Assembly (NCBI GenBank): GCA_963667005.1
Contig: OY762937.1
Coordinates: forward strand, 2,790,001-2,854,000
Direction: 5' to 3'
Origin: G963662605 sp963667005
GTDB lineage: Bacteria > Bacteroidota > Ignavibacteria > Ignavibacteriales > Ignavibacteriaceae
Length of the DNA stretch: 64,000 nt
In this document: positions 27,031 through 35,982 of the stretch, piece after piece
Layout of the letters: every line of letters begins with the position of its first letter
How positions within the stretch are numbered: position 1 is the first letter of the stretch
Translations under genes and position numbers: made by a program
Notes under the pieces: model-generated
Databases searched by the model: none
Told to the model about the DNA's origin: nothing
The model's input: only the letters and a program-made list of their open reading frames with translations

Positions 27031-28713
27031 ATGAGAAAAACAAGACTGATTTTCTTATTTGTTCTATGTCTTATGTCGTTACAATTAGTAATGGCTCAGA
27101 CGGACCATAGGGTATATGTTAAAGGAATTGGTTCCGGAACATATCTCGATGATGTTATCACTACCGATACAATTTCTGGAGGAGCAAGGCGAGATTCTTC
27201 AGCAATCTATGTGCTTTATCGCGACAGTCTTTATAAATCCCGTACGGTTATCCAGAATATTGGTTATAAATTAACTATCGTGGCTGAAGATGGCCCGGGG
27301 TACAGACCTATCGTATATTTATATCCAACAGTTGCGACGAATTTACCTCCGGGATATTTTATTAACGCTAAAGGAAATGTAGAAGTCAGAAATCTTTGTA
27401 TTTCCGGTGTCTGGGAAGTAGGTACATACGATTCCCACGATACATCTTACGTGGCCGGTATGCAAGGTTGTATTTTCGATTTCGCTGCATCCGGATTCAG
27501 TTTAACAGTTGACAGTTGTATTTTGTCAAATACTAATGGAAATCATATTAGAAGCTCATCTACACCGAAGAATATCAAAGTTACTAATACAATATTCGCC
27601 AATATGGGCTTTTTGAGAAGATCAAATCTTGGAGCAGGTAAAGCATTTGATGTTCGCGCTGGTTCAGTTGATACGCTCATATCTGTTAACAATACATTTG
27701 TTAATTGGCAAGATCGTATTATTCGCCATTATCAAAGCACAGGATCTATCAAATATCTTAAATTTGATCATAATACCTTGGTTAACGGAATGTCCTATCA
27801 CGGAATGCTTTCCTTGGGTAAAGTTGACAAAGCCATTATTACTAATAATCTTCTTGTTGACGCTTTCGCTCTCGGAAATGATACCGATGCTGTTCGCCAA
27901 GTTGAATTTGCTGCAAATAATGAATTTGACTCAAAAGGCAATTCGAGAATGACATGGGTGATTGCTGAAAAAGATTCCGGCAGAACTACTGCTTATACAA
28001 TTAAAAATAATTACTATGCTGTTTCAGATTCAGGCCAAGCTTTCTATAATGATTTCGCTTCAGCTGGAGTGACAGGTGAGGGTTCTCCATTATCATGGAA
28101 TCTCAACTCAAAACTTGGTGCTGATTCTGTTAATGCATTTAAGAAAGTATCCTTAAAACTTGTTAATACACCGATGCTCATGACAAATTTGATGCGTTGG
28201 TATAGAGTTCCAATCGCAAATGGTGGCGGTGGAAAAAGTAAAGATGTAAGCAAATTTGACTGGACTAAATATGATTACGATAGAAGAAGGATCGAATATT
28301 TCGATGATACTCTTGATTGTACATATTCCACAGCAAATGCTGCTTATACCGGCGCCGTTGGCGGTTACCCAGCTGGTGATTTGAATTGGTTCCCGGCTAA
28401 GAAAGCAGACTGGATGATCAACGCAATCGAAAAAACCGATGCAAAAGCTCATTCATTCGCATTGAATCAGAATTATCCCAACCCATTCAACCCGGCTACT
28501 ATGATCAGCTATAGTGTATTGAATACTTCTCAGGTTAAACTTGAAGTGTTTGATATTCTTGGAGCTAAGATTACTACATTGGTAAATCAAGTTCAGTCTC
28601 CAGGATCATACAAAGTTGATTTTGACGGTTCAAAATTGTCTTCAGGTATGTACATCTACCAGTTGTCAACTCCAAATCAGGTATTGACAAAGAAGATGAT
28701 GCTTCTCAAGTAA
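27031..28713 (+). CDS. Secreted right-handed beta-helix-like protein with T9SS sorting domain
   Basis: A 560-residue protein with a signal peptide (about 1-23), a long middle region of short repeated strands rich in N-x-x-F/V-N-N motifs (for example VNNTFVNW, FDHNTLVNG, ITNNLLVD) as in parallel beta-helix proteins, and a C-terminal T9SS type A domain from about 475 (NYPNPFNPAT) to the final Leu-Leu-Lys. Beta-helix proteins include polysaccharide lyases, but no catalytic residues can be assigned. AGGAGTCC precedes the start. It directly follows the large TonB receptor gene and may act on the same polymer. Confidence 0.72.
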   Translation: MRKTRLIFLFVLCLMSLQLVMAQTDHRVYVKGIGSGTYLDDVITTDTISGGARRDSSAIYVLYRDSLYKSRTVIQNIGYKLTIVAEDGPGYRPIVYLYPTVATNLPPGYFINAKGNVEVRNLCISGVWEVGTYDSHDTSYVAGMQGCIFDFAASGFSLTVDSCILSNTNGNHIRSSSTPKNIKVTNTIFANMGFLRRSNLGAGKAFDVRAGSVDTLISVNNTFVNWQDRIIRHYQSTGSIKYLKFDHNTLVNGMSYHGMLSLGKVDKAIITNNLLVDAFALGNDTDAVRQVEFAANNEFDSKGNSRMTWVIAEKDSGRTTAYTIKNNYYAVSDSGQAFYNDFASAGVTGEGSPLSWNLNSKLGADSVNAFKKVSLKLVNTPMLMTNLMRWYRVPIANGGGGKSKDVSKFDWTKYDYDRRRIEYFDDTLDCTYSTANAAYTGAVGGYPAGDLNWFPAKKADWMINAIEKTDAKAHSFALNQNYPNPFNPATMISYSVLNTSQVKLEVFDILGAKITTLVNQVQSPGSYKVDFDGSKLSSGMYIYQLSTPNQVLTKKMMLLK

Positions 28714-28742
28714 TGATGACTTGAAAGTTTAGATAAAAAAAA

Positions 28743-28771
28743 GGCAGTCCCGAAATGGACTGCCTTTTTTT
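28743..28771. terminator. Bidirectional rho-independent terminator
   Basis: An 8-bp perfect stem GGCAGTCC/GGACTGCC (28743-28750 with 28757-28764) with a six-base loop, flanked by eight A on the left and seven T on the right. It can stop transcription of the T9SS protein gene on the plus strand and of the convergent histidine kinase gene on the minus strand. Confidence 0.93.
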
Positions 28772-28786
28772 ATTACTTATTTCAAA

Positions 28787-30649
28787 TTAAGATTTATTGG
28801 GGAGGGTAACGACAAAGGAACTTCCTTTTCCTAATTCACTTTCAACTCTAATTGAGCCTTTATGCTTTTCAACTAACTCTTTGCATAATATCAAACCCAA
28901 ACCGGTGCCTTCTTCATTAGCTGTGCCATCGCTCTTTACCGGAGTTTCGATATTAAATAGTTTTTCCAGGTTTGTCTGGTCAATACCAACGCCTGTATCG
29001 GTTACTGAAACTTGAATCGCATCTATGAGCACGGATGCTGAAACAATAATGCTACCACCCGGGTTAGTAAACTTAATCGCATTAGAGACCAAATTTTGCA
29101 AAATCGAATACAGCATCTTTTGATCGGCAAAAACTTTAAGTCCGGGTTTTACATCAGTTGTGAGTGATATATCTTTCCTTACTGCATTATAACTGAGAGT
29201 ATTTATAACTTCACCGGCGATATCACGTAATTCACTCTCTACCGGTTGATAGTCGGTTTTCCCAATTTGAACCCTTGCCCAATAGAGGAGATTTTCTACC
29301 ATATCATACAGGTTTTTGCCAATATAGTGGATATTGCTTGAATATTCCTTTATTTCATCTGTCGTGAGTGATTCCAGATCTTCAATTAATAGTTTAGAAT
29401 ATCCCAACAAGCCCTGAAATGGCGCCTTTAAATCATGTGCAACGATGGTAAAGAATTTGTCCTTACTAGTTCCAACGTTTCTTAGTTCCTGATTGAGAAT
29501 CTGAAGTTCTTCTTCAGCTTTCTTTCGTTTGAATATATCCTCTTGGAGCTGCTGATTCAATCTTTGAAGTTCAGATGTTCTTTGCTCAACTAAATACTCC
29601 AGACTGGTTTTCGATTCAATTAATGATTGTTCATACGTTTTTTGCTCCAGTGCATTTCTACCGATTCCAATATATCCGACAATTAAATCATCATTAATCA
29701 ATGGAGTAAAGGAAAAACTCATTGGTACGACCTCTTTGTCTCCATTTACAACATCCACATTGATGAGACCGTCATGTTTTTTCCGTTCAATCCATGTCGG
29801 GGATTGATAAACAGGATCTTTTGCATCGGTAAAAAAGGAGGTTAGATTTTTTCCGACAAGCTCATGTTCTTCAAATCCGAAATTGTGTTTAACCGCACCT
29901 TGGGCAACAACAATGTTGAATTTATCATCAGTACGAATGATAATCTCCTTCATAACCCCGATGGTGGAGCGAAGGGCATCATAAAATGTCACGACGAGCT
30001 TATTTCTAAAGATGAGGTATACTGAAAGAATTAGTGCGATAGTTGAAATTATCGAGTACAAGGTTCGGCTTTGTCCGAAAATCACTTTCAGTACGGATTC
30101 AGAGAATGGACCGGGTAAAATTAAAACTAGAATAGCGAAAGAAGAAAAGAACATTCTGGATTTAACTGCATCTGTATGAAAACCGCCATAAATAAAGATG
30201 AGTTCTGATACACCGATGGAGAAGAAGACAGACATCCAGGTAAAATAGAAAAGGTAGCCGCCTTCTGAGAGAATTTTATACTGACCGATCGGGTTTGGAA
30301 TTAATCCCACAAGAATCATTGTATAAGCGAAAAGACCAACGAGATATATCCCCATGACAACATATTTTTTCCACTGCAATTTCCCTTGCCCCGTATAAAT
30401 AATGATGAAATGGAGAAAGAAGAATGGCAATACAGAAAAGAAAAATATAGTTGCAGTTTCCAGATAATCTTTATACTGCTGATACTCAGGTAGAGAGGCT
30501 AAATTACCGGAAATAGAATATAGGATCAAAAAGGAGACGCAAAGTAAATAAAACTTACTTTGAAAACTTTTTCGCGTCCTGAACAATATTACCAATGCAA
30601 GCAGGAGTGTTATAAGAGAATAGGCTATTGAGGTATATAAGAAAAACAT
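28787..30649 (-). CDS. Membrane sensor histidine kinase with seven-helix N-terminus and PAS domain
   Basis: A 620-residue kinase. The N-terminal 220 residues form about seven membrane helices, as in 7TM-type sensor kinases. A PAS domain (about 230-340) and a coiled coil (about 345-395) follow. The H-box is FTIVAHDLKAPFQGLL with the phospho-acceptor His near 407. The ATPase domain has the N-box LVSNAIKFTNPGG near 527, DTGVGID near 556 and GTGLGL near 586. It lies alone with no response regulator beside it, so its partner is elsewhere. The signal sensed is unknown; a membrane-embedded ligand is possible. Confidence 0.88.
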   Translation of the reverse strand: MFFLYTSIAYSLITLLLALVILFRTRKSFQSKFYLLCVSFLILYSISGNLASLPEYQQYKDYLETATIFFFSVLPFFFLHFIIIYTGQGKLQWKKYVVMGIYLVGLFAYTMILVGLIPNPIGQYKILSEGGYLFYFTWMSVFFSIGVSELIFIYGGFHTDAVKSRMFFSSFAILVLILPGPFSESVLKVIFGQSRTLYSIISTIALILSVYLIFRNKLVVTFYDALRSTIGVMKEIIIRTDDKFNIVVAQGAVKHNFGFEEHELVGKNLTSFFTDAKDPVYQSPTWIERKKHDGLINVDVVNGDKEVVPMSFSFTPLINDDLIVGYIGIGRNALEQKTYEQSLIESKTSLEYLVEQRTSELQRLNQQLQEDIFKRKKAEEELQILNQELRNVGTSKDKFFTIVAHDLKAPFQGLLGYSKLLIEDLESLTTDEIKEYSSNIHYIGKNLYDMVENLLYWARVQIGKTDYQPVESELRDIAGEVINTLSYNAVRKDISLTTDVKPGLKVFADQKMLYSILQNLVSNAIKFTNPGGSIIVSASVLIDAIQVSVTDTGVGIDQTNLEKLFNIETPVKSDGTANEEGTGLGLILCKELVEKHKGSIRVESELGKGSSFVVTLPNKS

Positions 30650-30900
30650 GGCGACTTCTTATAATTATTTATAATTACATACTATACTGTATACAGACCA
30701 TAATCTACTTCCGGGTAGGAAATAGATTACAAGCCGTTAATGCAAAAATGACGAATATTCCAATAAATGCAAATTTGTTTTTATTATTTTTGGATATAAT
30801 TATGTTGACAGTTGGTGAAAAATTTATTACTCTAAATACTTAATATTTAAATATTTAAGCAATTATCGAAAATTGTCTATAAAATTTATTTGTGATCAAT

Positions 30901-31758
30901 ATGTACACTAAGAAAAAACAAATTTATGCTAATTTTGCCGAATCTTTATTCGGGAAAAGAGAGAATCATACTTGTAATGCCAACTTAAAGGAACAATCTG
31001 TTGAATTTCTAACAGAATTGGTTGATTTATTGTTCCCGCACTTTTCAAATAAGGTATACTACTCTTCAGATGATCTTTTAGCTAAACTCCAGCTTCTTGA
31101 ACGGAATTTAATTTCTCTTTTGAGAAATTTGAACGGTCAGGGAGTAGATAAGAACGACAGCATTGCAGAAAAATTCATCGCTTCTTTGCCGAAGGTGCAT
31201 GATAGACTTTGGAGTGATGCAGAAGCCATTTATAAAGGTGATCCGGCCGCTGAAAGCATTGATGAAGTCATTTTGGCTTACCCCGGATTTAAAGCCATTA
31301 TGATTTATCGGATTTCTCATGAGTTATACTCTCTGGGGATCCCCATTATTCCTCGAATTATGACCGAGTATGCTCACCAATTAACAGGAATTGACATTCA
31401 TCCGGCAGCTACGATCGGTTCGCCATTCTTTATTGACCACGGGACAGGAATAGTAATAGGGGAAACTACGGTCATAGGCAAAAACGTGAAAATATACCAG
31501 GGTGTGACGCTCGGAGCTTTAAGCGTTGATAAAAGTCAGGAGAGTACAAAACGTCATCCGACAATTGAAGATAATGTAATAATTTACTCACAAGCTGTAA
31601 TTCTTGGCGGTAAAACAGTAATTGGTCAAGATACTGTCGTCGGTGGTAATGCATGGATAACACAAAGCATTCCGCCAAAATCAGTTGTTTATAGCAAAAG
31701 CGAAGTTAGAATCCGTTCGACTGAAAATTATTTTGATAATATCGAATATATTATTTAG
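30901..31758 (+). CDS. cysE: Serine O-acetyltransferase
   Basis: About 285 residues from ATG 30901 (GTG 30892 is possible). The C-terminal half is a left-handed beta-helix of hexapeptide repeats with GIDIHPAATIG, FIDHGTGIVIGETTVIG and VYQGVTLGA-like sequence, and the catalytic His in IDHGTG. The N-terminal alpha-helical region is longer than in EpsC-type enzymes and is like plant and Bacteroidota forms. The enzyme makes O-acetylserine for cysteine synthesis. No cysK lies next to it. A 250-base AT-rich gap upstream holds its promoter. Confidence 0.9.
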   Translation: MYTKKKQIYANFAESLFGKRENHTCNANLKEQSVEFLTELVDLLFPHFSNKVYYSSDDLLAKLQLLERNLISLLRNLNGQGVDKNDSIAEKFIASLPKVHDRLWSDAEAIYKGDPAAESIDEVILAYPGFKAIMIYRISHELYSLGIPIIPRIMTEYAHQLTGIDIHPAATIGSPFFIDHGTGIVIGETTVIGKNVKIYQGVTLGALSVDKSQESTKRHPTIEDNVIIYSQAVILGGKTVIGQDTVVGGNAWITQSIPPKSVVYSKSEVRIRSTENYFDNIEYII

Positions 31759-31763
31759 CCTAC

Positions 31764-32690
31764 TCAATTTATGATTTTTGATTCTTGCATCCATCTGATG
31801 CAGGAATCGAACCATTGTGCCGTTGTGCCTTTGTCTTTTCCCAAACCAAAACCATGACCGCCTTTTTGATATATATGCAGCTCTGCGGGTACTTTGAATT
31901 TATTTAGAGACTCAAAATACTGGATACTGTTTTGTACCGGAACAGATTGGTCGTCTGCTGCATGAACAATGAAAGTAGGAGGAGTATCAGCCGAGACTTG
32001 CATTTCATTTGAAAATGATTGAATTAATGCATCAGAAGGATTAGCTCCAAGAAGTCTCTTTCTGGATCCGGCATGAGTCAATGGTGTTTTCATGGTCACT
32101 ACAGGATAAACTAATATAGCAAAATTTGGCTTTGCACTGATTGACTCAGTGCGATAAACCACCTTGTTAAACTGCGTGGATAAGGTACTCGCCAAATGTC
32201 CGCCGGCGGAGAAACCGGAAATCCCAATTTTACCTGTATCAAGATTCCATTCACTGGCATGCTTTCGAACTAATCTTATCGCTTCTTGAGCATCGGCTAA
32301 GGGACCGTCTTCTTTCTTTTGCATAATCGAATCATTAGGCAGACGATATTTTAATACGATTCCCGCAATACCATATTCATTTAATTTTTTAGCAAATTCT
32401 ATGCCTTCATGGTCATACGCGAGTCGTTCGTAACCACCCCCCGGACAAATAATGATAGCAGCACCCTTGTTCGGTTTTGCCGGAAGATATACGGCAATAG
32501 TCGGATTTGTTACTTTTCGAATTCTTTTTTGGCCATTGTCGAGAGTTATTGTATCCTCTGAATACTTAGCCGAGCTAATTGCGCCGGGTATACTGTCGTG
32601 CCAAACAGGCAGGGTAACAGTTTGAGCAGTAATTTGTGTAGAGGTATACAAAAAAAGAAAAAAGAAGCAGAATACCTGTAAATATTTCAT
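31764..32690 (-). CDS. Secreted alpha/beta hydrolase (BD-FAE-like esterase)
   Basis: A 308-residue hydrolase with a signal peptide (about 1-22). The oxyanion-hole motif appears as CPGGGYERL near 83, the nucleophile in GFSAGGHLAS near 158, the acid in HAADDQSVP near 250 and the catalytic His in GGHGFGLG near 285. This pattern matches acetyl-xylan-esterase-like and BD-FAE enzymes that remove acetyl or feruloyl groups from plant polysaccharides. It converges on cysE with a 5-base gap. Confidence 0.83.
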   Translation of the reverse strand: MKYLQVFCFFFLFLYTSTQITAQTVTLPVWHDSIPGAISSAKYSEDTITLDNGQKRIRKVTNPTIAVYLPAKPNKGAAIIICPGGGYERLAYDHEGIEFAKKLNEYGIAGIVLKYRLPNDSIMQKKEDGPLADAQEAIRLVRKHASEWNLDTGKIGISGFSAGGHLASTLSTQFNKVVYRTESISAKPNFAILVYPVVTMKTPLTHAGSRKRLLGANPSDALIQSFSNEMQVSADTPPTFIVHAADDQSVPVQNSIQYFESLNKFKVPAELHIYQKGGHGFGLGKDKGTTAQWFDSCIRWMQESKIIN

Positions 32691-32845
32691 TTGAGACTCA
32701 AAATTAATGACTAAAACCGACCACTCAGTTGCTTAATTGAAACCTGGTTTTCAAAATCTGATAAATTTCTTTAGCAAATTAATACTTTCATTTCTTAACT
32801 TATACATATTAATTATCCACATTTATATAGCCGAGAAAGAATTTT

Positions 32846-34102
32846 ATGTCGTTCAATTATATCCCGGTTGCTTCGGAGCTCCTTCCTCCCAGTAAGATTT
32901 CAGAAATAATAGCTGATTATATTCCTCATTTAGAAAAAATTGGCGGCAAATTAATTACCCGAGACCAATTATCAGATAATCCTCCGCTTTTGTATTTTGT
33001 TGTAGGCGGGGGGACGGAAAATATCATTCTGGGCTTGCGTAAAGAAAGGAATAAATCAATTCCATTAGAGCCTGTCTATTTGTTAGTACATCCGACGAAT
33101 AATTCGTTACCGGCGGCACTGGAAATTCTTGCAAGGCTCCATCAAGAAAATGTGCAAGGTAAGATTATTTATATCAAAGGTCCGCAGGATACAACCGGTT
33201 ATATTAAGGTTGAAAGAGCGATGGGAGATTTGGCCGTTTTTCAGAAATTGAGAAATGCGAGAATCGGTTTAGTAGGTTATCCATCCGACTGGCTTGTTGC
33301 AAGTATGCCTGGCACCGAATTGATCAGGGAAACATGGGGCCCCGAAATTATCTCCATTCCCTTTGAGGAATTGAAGGCCGGTCTTCAGAAAATTCAAAAT
33401 ACAGATGTTGCTGTTCTTAAAACTCAATTAGAGGAAAATGCTGTCGCAATAGTTGAACCCTCCAGTGATGAAGTCAGCGATTCAATTAAAGTATATCTGG
33501 CGTTAAAAAATATTGTAAAGAAACATAATCTGAACGCTATCAGCGTCCGCTGTTTTGATCTTGTTGTTGACTGCAAAACCACCGGGTGTTTTGCTTTGGC
33601 AAAGCTTATGGATGATGGAATCATTGCTGGATGCGAGGGAGATTTAGTCTCAACTATTGGCCTTATGTGGAGTAATCTAATGGTAAATAGAACTCCATGG
33701 ATGGCAAATCCGGCTCAAATAGATGTTGATAATAATTCTATATGGCTGGCTCATTGTACGGTACCTATTAGTATCGTCCAGAATTACACAATTCGCTCTC
33801 ATTTCGAGTCAGGATTAGGCGTCGGCATCGCCGGTACACTTTGGAATGGTCCGGTGACCCTCTTAAGAATTGGCGGTAAATCACTTGATAAAATCTGGCT
33901 CGCAGAGGGTGATATTATCCATTCCGGAAAATCGGAAAACCTATGCCGCACACAGGTAGAAGTCAAAATTACAGCTGGGAATAGTGTAGAGCAGCTTCTT
34001 GAGTCACCACTTGGGAACCATATCGTTATGGTATCAGGAAATCATTTGAAACGGTTTGAATCATGGTGGAATACCATGCGTTGCAACGGTAAATGTGTTT
34101 AG
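32846..34102 (+). CDS. L-fucose/L-arabinose isomerase-superfamily-like protein
   Basis: A 418-residue soluble protein. The segment RCFDLVVDCKTTGCFALAKLMDDG (about 232-255) with following GCEGDLVSTIGLMWS and a C-terminal half rich in Gly/His resemble the fucose-isomerase-like C-terminal fold used by uncharacterised members of that superfamily. The Glu of GCEGD is a likely metal ligand. The usual full-length isomerases are nearer 500-600 residues, so this is a shorter, divergent branch and substrate is unknown. It lies between two esterase-like genes and 18 bases before the second, suggesting a sugar-related job. Confidence 0.5.
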   Translation: MSFNYIPVASELLPPSKISEIIADYIPHLEKIGGKLITRDQLSDNPPLLYFVVGGGTENIILGLRKERNKSIPLEPVYLLVHPTNNSLPAALEILARLHQENVQGKIIYIKGPQDTTGYIKVERAMGDLAVFQKLRNARIGLVGYPSDWLVASMPGTELIRETWGPEIISIPFEELKAGLQKIQNTDVAVLKTQLEENAVAIVEPSSDEVSDSIKVYLALKNIVKKHNLNAISVRCFDLVVDCKTTGCFALAKLMDDGIIAGCEGDLVSTIGLMWSNLMVNRTPWMANPAQIDVDNNSIWLAHCTVPISIVQNYTIRSHFESGLGVGIAGTLWNGPVTLLRIGGKSLDKIWLAEGDIIHSGKSENLCRTQVEVKITAGNSVEQLLESPLGNHIVMVSGNHLKRFESWWNTMRCNGKCV

Positions 34103-34120
34103 TAAGTTTTTGACCGGCAG

Positions 34121-35098
34121 ATGAAAAGAATTCACAGTATTTGCTTCCTTTTCTTTCTGAGTTTTTCGCAATTGTATGGTCAAATTACCTCAATTACGAA
34201 TATACCCGATACTTCATTTACAGTTTACAACTCTTATGTTAAAGTTTTAAGGAAATATCCGGATGCATCAATCGTTGAATTGAAGAAGTATCCGGATGTG
34301 GGTTTTAAGCAGGACGTTGTATATTTAGATTCCGGGAAAAGAAAACTTCACGCCGATATATTTTATCCAAAGAAGAAAATCAAAAAAAATGTGCCTGGAA
34401 TAGTGCTTATTCATGGCGGGGGATGGCGCTCCGGGGATAAGACAATGCAGAATCCAATGGCAGAGGAATTTGCGCACCATGGTTATATAGCAATGTCGGT
34501 TGAGTATCGTCTTTCTACTGAAGCAACGTATCCCGCAGCGGTAAATGATGTGAAAGCGGCTATAAAATGGTTACGTTCACAGTCTAAAAAAATGCACCTT
34601 GATAAAAATAAAATTGCTGTACTAGGATGTTCGTCAGGTGGTCAGATGGCGGCACTTATTGGGGCGACTAATAATGTTGGATTATTTGATCAATTGGGAT
34701 TGAAGAATCACTCCGGCAAAGTTCAGGCAATTGTCAATATTGACGGATTATTGGATTTCACGAATATTGACTCCTATAGATTTGATACCGACCCTCAAAA
34801 ACCTTCCGCGGCCGCATATTGGTTTAATGGGACGTATGCATCTAAACCTGAACAATGGAAAGAGGCCTCTGCAATTACCTATGCAGGTCCCGGTACACCG
34901 CCGATACTCTTTATCAACAGTATACTTCCGCACTACCATGCAGGCCGGGATGACTTTATTAAAATCCTCGACAGATATCATGTCTATCACCAGGAATATA
35001 CAATTCCGGATTCTCCACACCCATTTTGGCTCTTCTATCCCTGGTATAACCAAATGATGGCCTATATTCTGCCGTTTCTTGATAAAACTCTGAAATAA
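34121..35098 (+). CDS. Secreted alpha/beta hydrolase, second copy
   Basis: A 325-residue protein with a signal peptide (about 1-21). HGGGWRSGDK near 101 forms the oxyanion hole, GCSSGGQMA near 167 holds the nucleophile Ser, and DSPHPFW near 305 has the candidate catalytic His. It belongs to the same broad esterase group as the hydrolase at 31764 but is clearly not a recent duplicate. It follows the fucose-isomerase-like gene by 18 bases and is probably co-transcribed. The acid residue (near 282) is assigned by position only. Confidence 0.82.
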   Translation: MKRIHSICFLFFLSFSQLYGQITSITNIPDTSFTVYNSYVKVLRKYPDASIVELKKYPDVGFKQDVVYLDSGKRKLHADIFYPKKKIKKNVPGIVLIHGGGWRSGDKTMQNPMAEEFAHHGYIAMSVEYRLSTEATYPAAVNDVKAAIKWLRSQSKKMHLDKNKIAVLGCSSGGQMAALIGATNNVGLFDQLGLKNHSGKVQAIVNIDGLLDFTNIDSYRFDTDPQKPSAAAYWFNGTYASKPEQWKEASAITYAGPGTPPILFINSILPHYHAGRDDFIKILDRYHVYHQEYTIPDSPHPFWLFYPWYNQMMAYILPFLDKTLK

Positions 35099-35218
35099 TC
35101 GACAAAAACATAAAAATTTCATTTAATCGGAACTATGCGGGGAATTTTTCTTGTTATAGTTGTATAATTGTTAAAATATTACAATTTTTTTACGCATCTT
35201 ATTTGAAAGGAATTTTTT

Positions 35219-35818
35219 ATGAGCGTTTTAGTTGCAAAACCGGCTCCTGATTTTACAGCTTCTGCAGTTTTACCTGATGGAAGCATTGTTGATGATTTTA
35301 AGCTCTCCTCATTAAAAGGGAAATATGTAGTTCTCTTTTTCTGGCCATTGGATTTTACTTTCGTTTGCCCAACCGAAATTATTGCCCATGATCACCGTTT
35401 AGCTGAATTTGAAAAGCGTGGTGTTCAGGTGGTGGGTGTGTCAATTGATTCACAGTACTCACATTATGCTTGGAGAGAAACTCCGGTTAACAAAGGCGGT
35501 ATTGGACCAGTTAAATTCCCGATGGTTGCTGACGTTAAGCATGAGATTGCTCAGGCATATGATGTAGAGCATCCGGGTGGAGTAGCTTTGCGTGCTTCAT
35601 TCCTGATTGACAAAGACGGTATCGTTCAGCATCAAACTGTAAATAATCTACCTTTGGGCAGAAACGTTGATGAAATGTTACGTCTCGTTGATGCTCTCCA
35701 GTTCCACGAAGTGAACGGCGAAGTCTGCCCGGCAGGCTGGCAAAAGGGCGACAAAGGCATGAAGGATACCGCGGAAGGTGTTGCTTCATATCTGGCTGAA
35801 AACTCTGCTAAACTGTAG
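35219..35818 (+). CDS. Typical 2-Cys peroxiredoxin (AhpC/Prx1)
   Basis: A 199-residue peroxiredoxin with the peroxidatic Cys in FTFVCPTE near 51 and the resolving Cys in GEVCPAGW near 170, the typical two-Cys arrangement. The GGIGPVKFPMVAD stretch is the Prx1-type signature. It reduces hydrogen and organic peroxides, probably through thioredoxin since trxB is present and no ahpF is seen. AAGGA stands 8 bases before ATG, and the gene is monocistronic, closed by a terminator. Confidence 0.95.
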   Translation: MSVLVAKPAPDFTASAVLPDGSIVDDFKLSSLKGKYVVLFFWPLDFTFVCPTEIIAHDHRLAEFEKRGVQVVGVSIDSQYSHYAWRETPVNKGGIGPVKFPMVADVKHEIAQAYDVEHPGGVALRASFLIDKDGIVQHQTVNNLPLGRNVDEMLRLVDALQFHEVNGEVCPAGWQKGDKGMKDTAEGVASYLAENSAKL

Positions 35819-35842
35819 TCTTCATCCAATATTTGTTTAGAC

Positions 35843-35874
35843 AAAAGAGCGGTCCACGATCGCTCTTTTTTTTT
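35843..35874 (+). terminator. Rho-independent terminator after the peroxiredoxin gene
   Basis: A perfect 9-bp stem AAAAGAGCG/CGCTCTTTT (35843-35851 with 35861-35869) with a nine-base loop, ending in a run of T to 35874. It lies 24 bases after the stop codon. Confidence 0.9.
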
Positions 35875-35982
35875 GAATCCTCCCAATAATTTCTGCATCC
35901 AACAGTTGCTTTAAAGTTAATAGAAGTTTATTTAGCTTTGATAGCTAGAATTTCCACATTTGGCTAATTATAAGAAAAAGTC

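Noticed and set aside
32751..32766. GC-N10-CC pair (minus-strand GG-N10-GC) upstream of the esterase gene as sigma-54 site
   Set aside because: Only the spacing fits; neither TGGCA nor TTGC blocks are present.
34748..35122. 124-codon antisense frame over the second hydrolase gene
   Set aside because: Fully covered by a gene with signal peptide and catalytic triad motifs; no support for the reverse frame.
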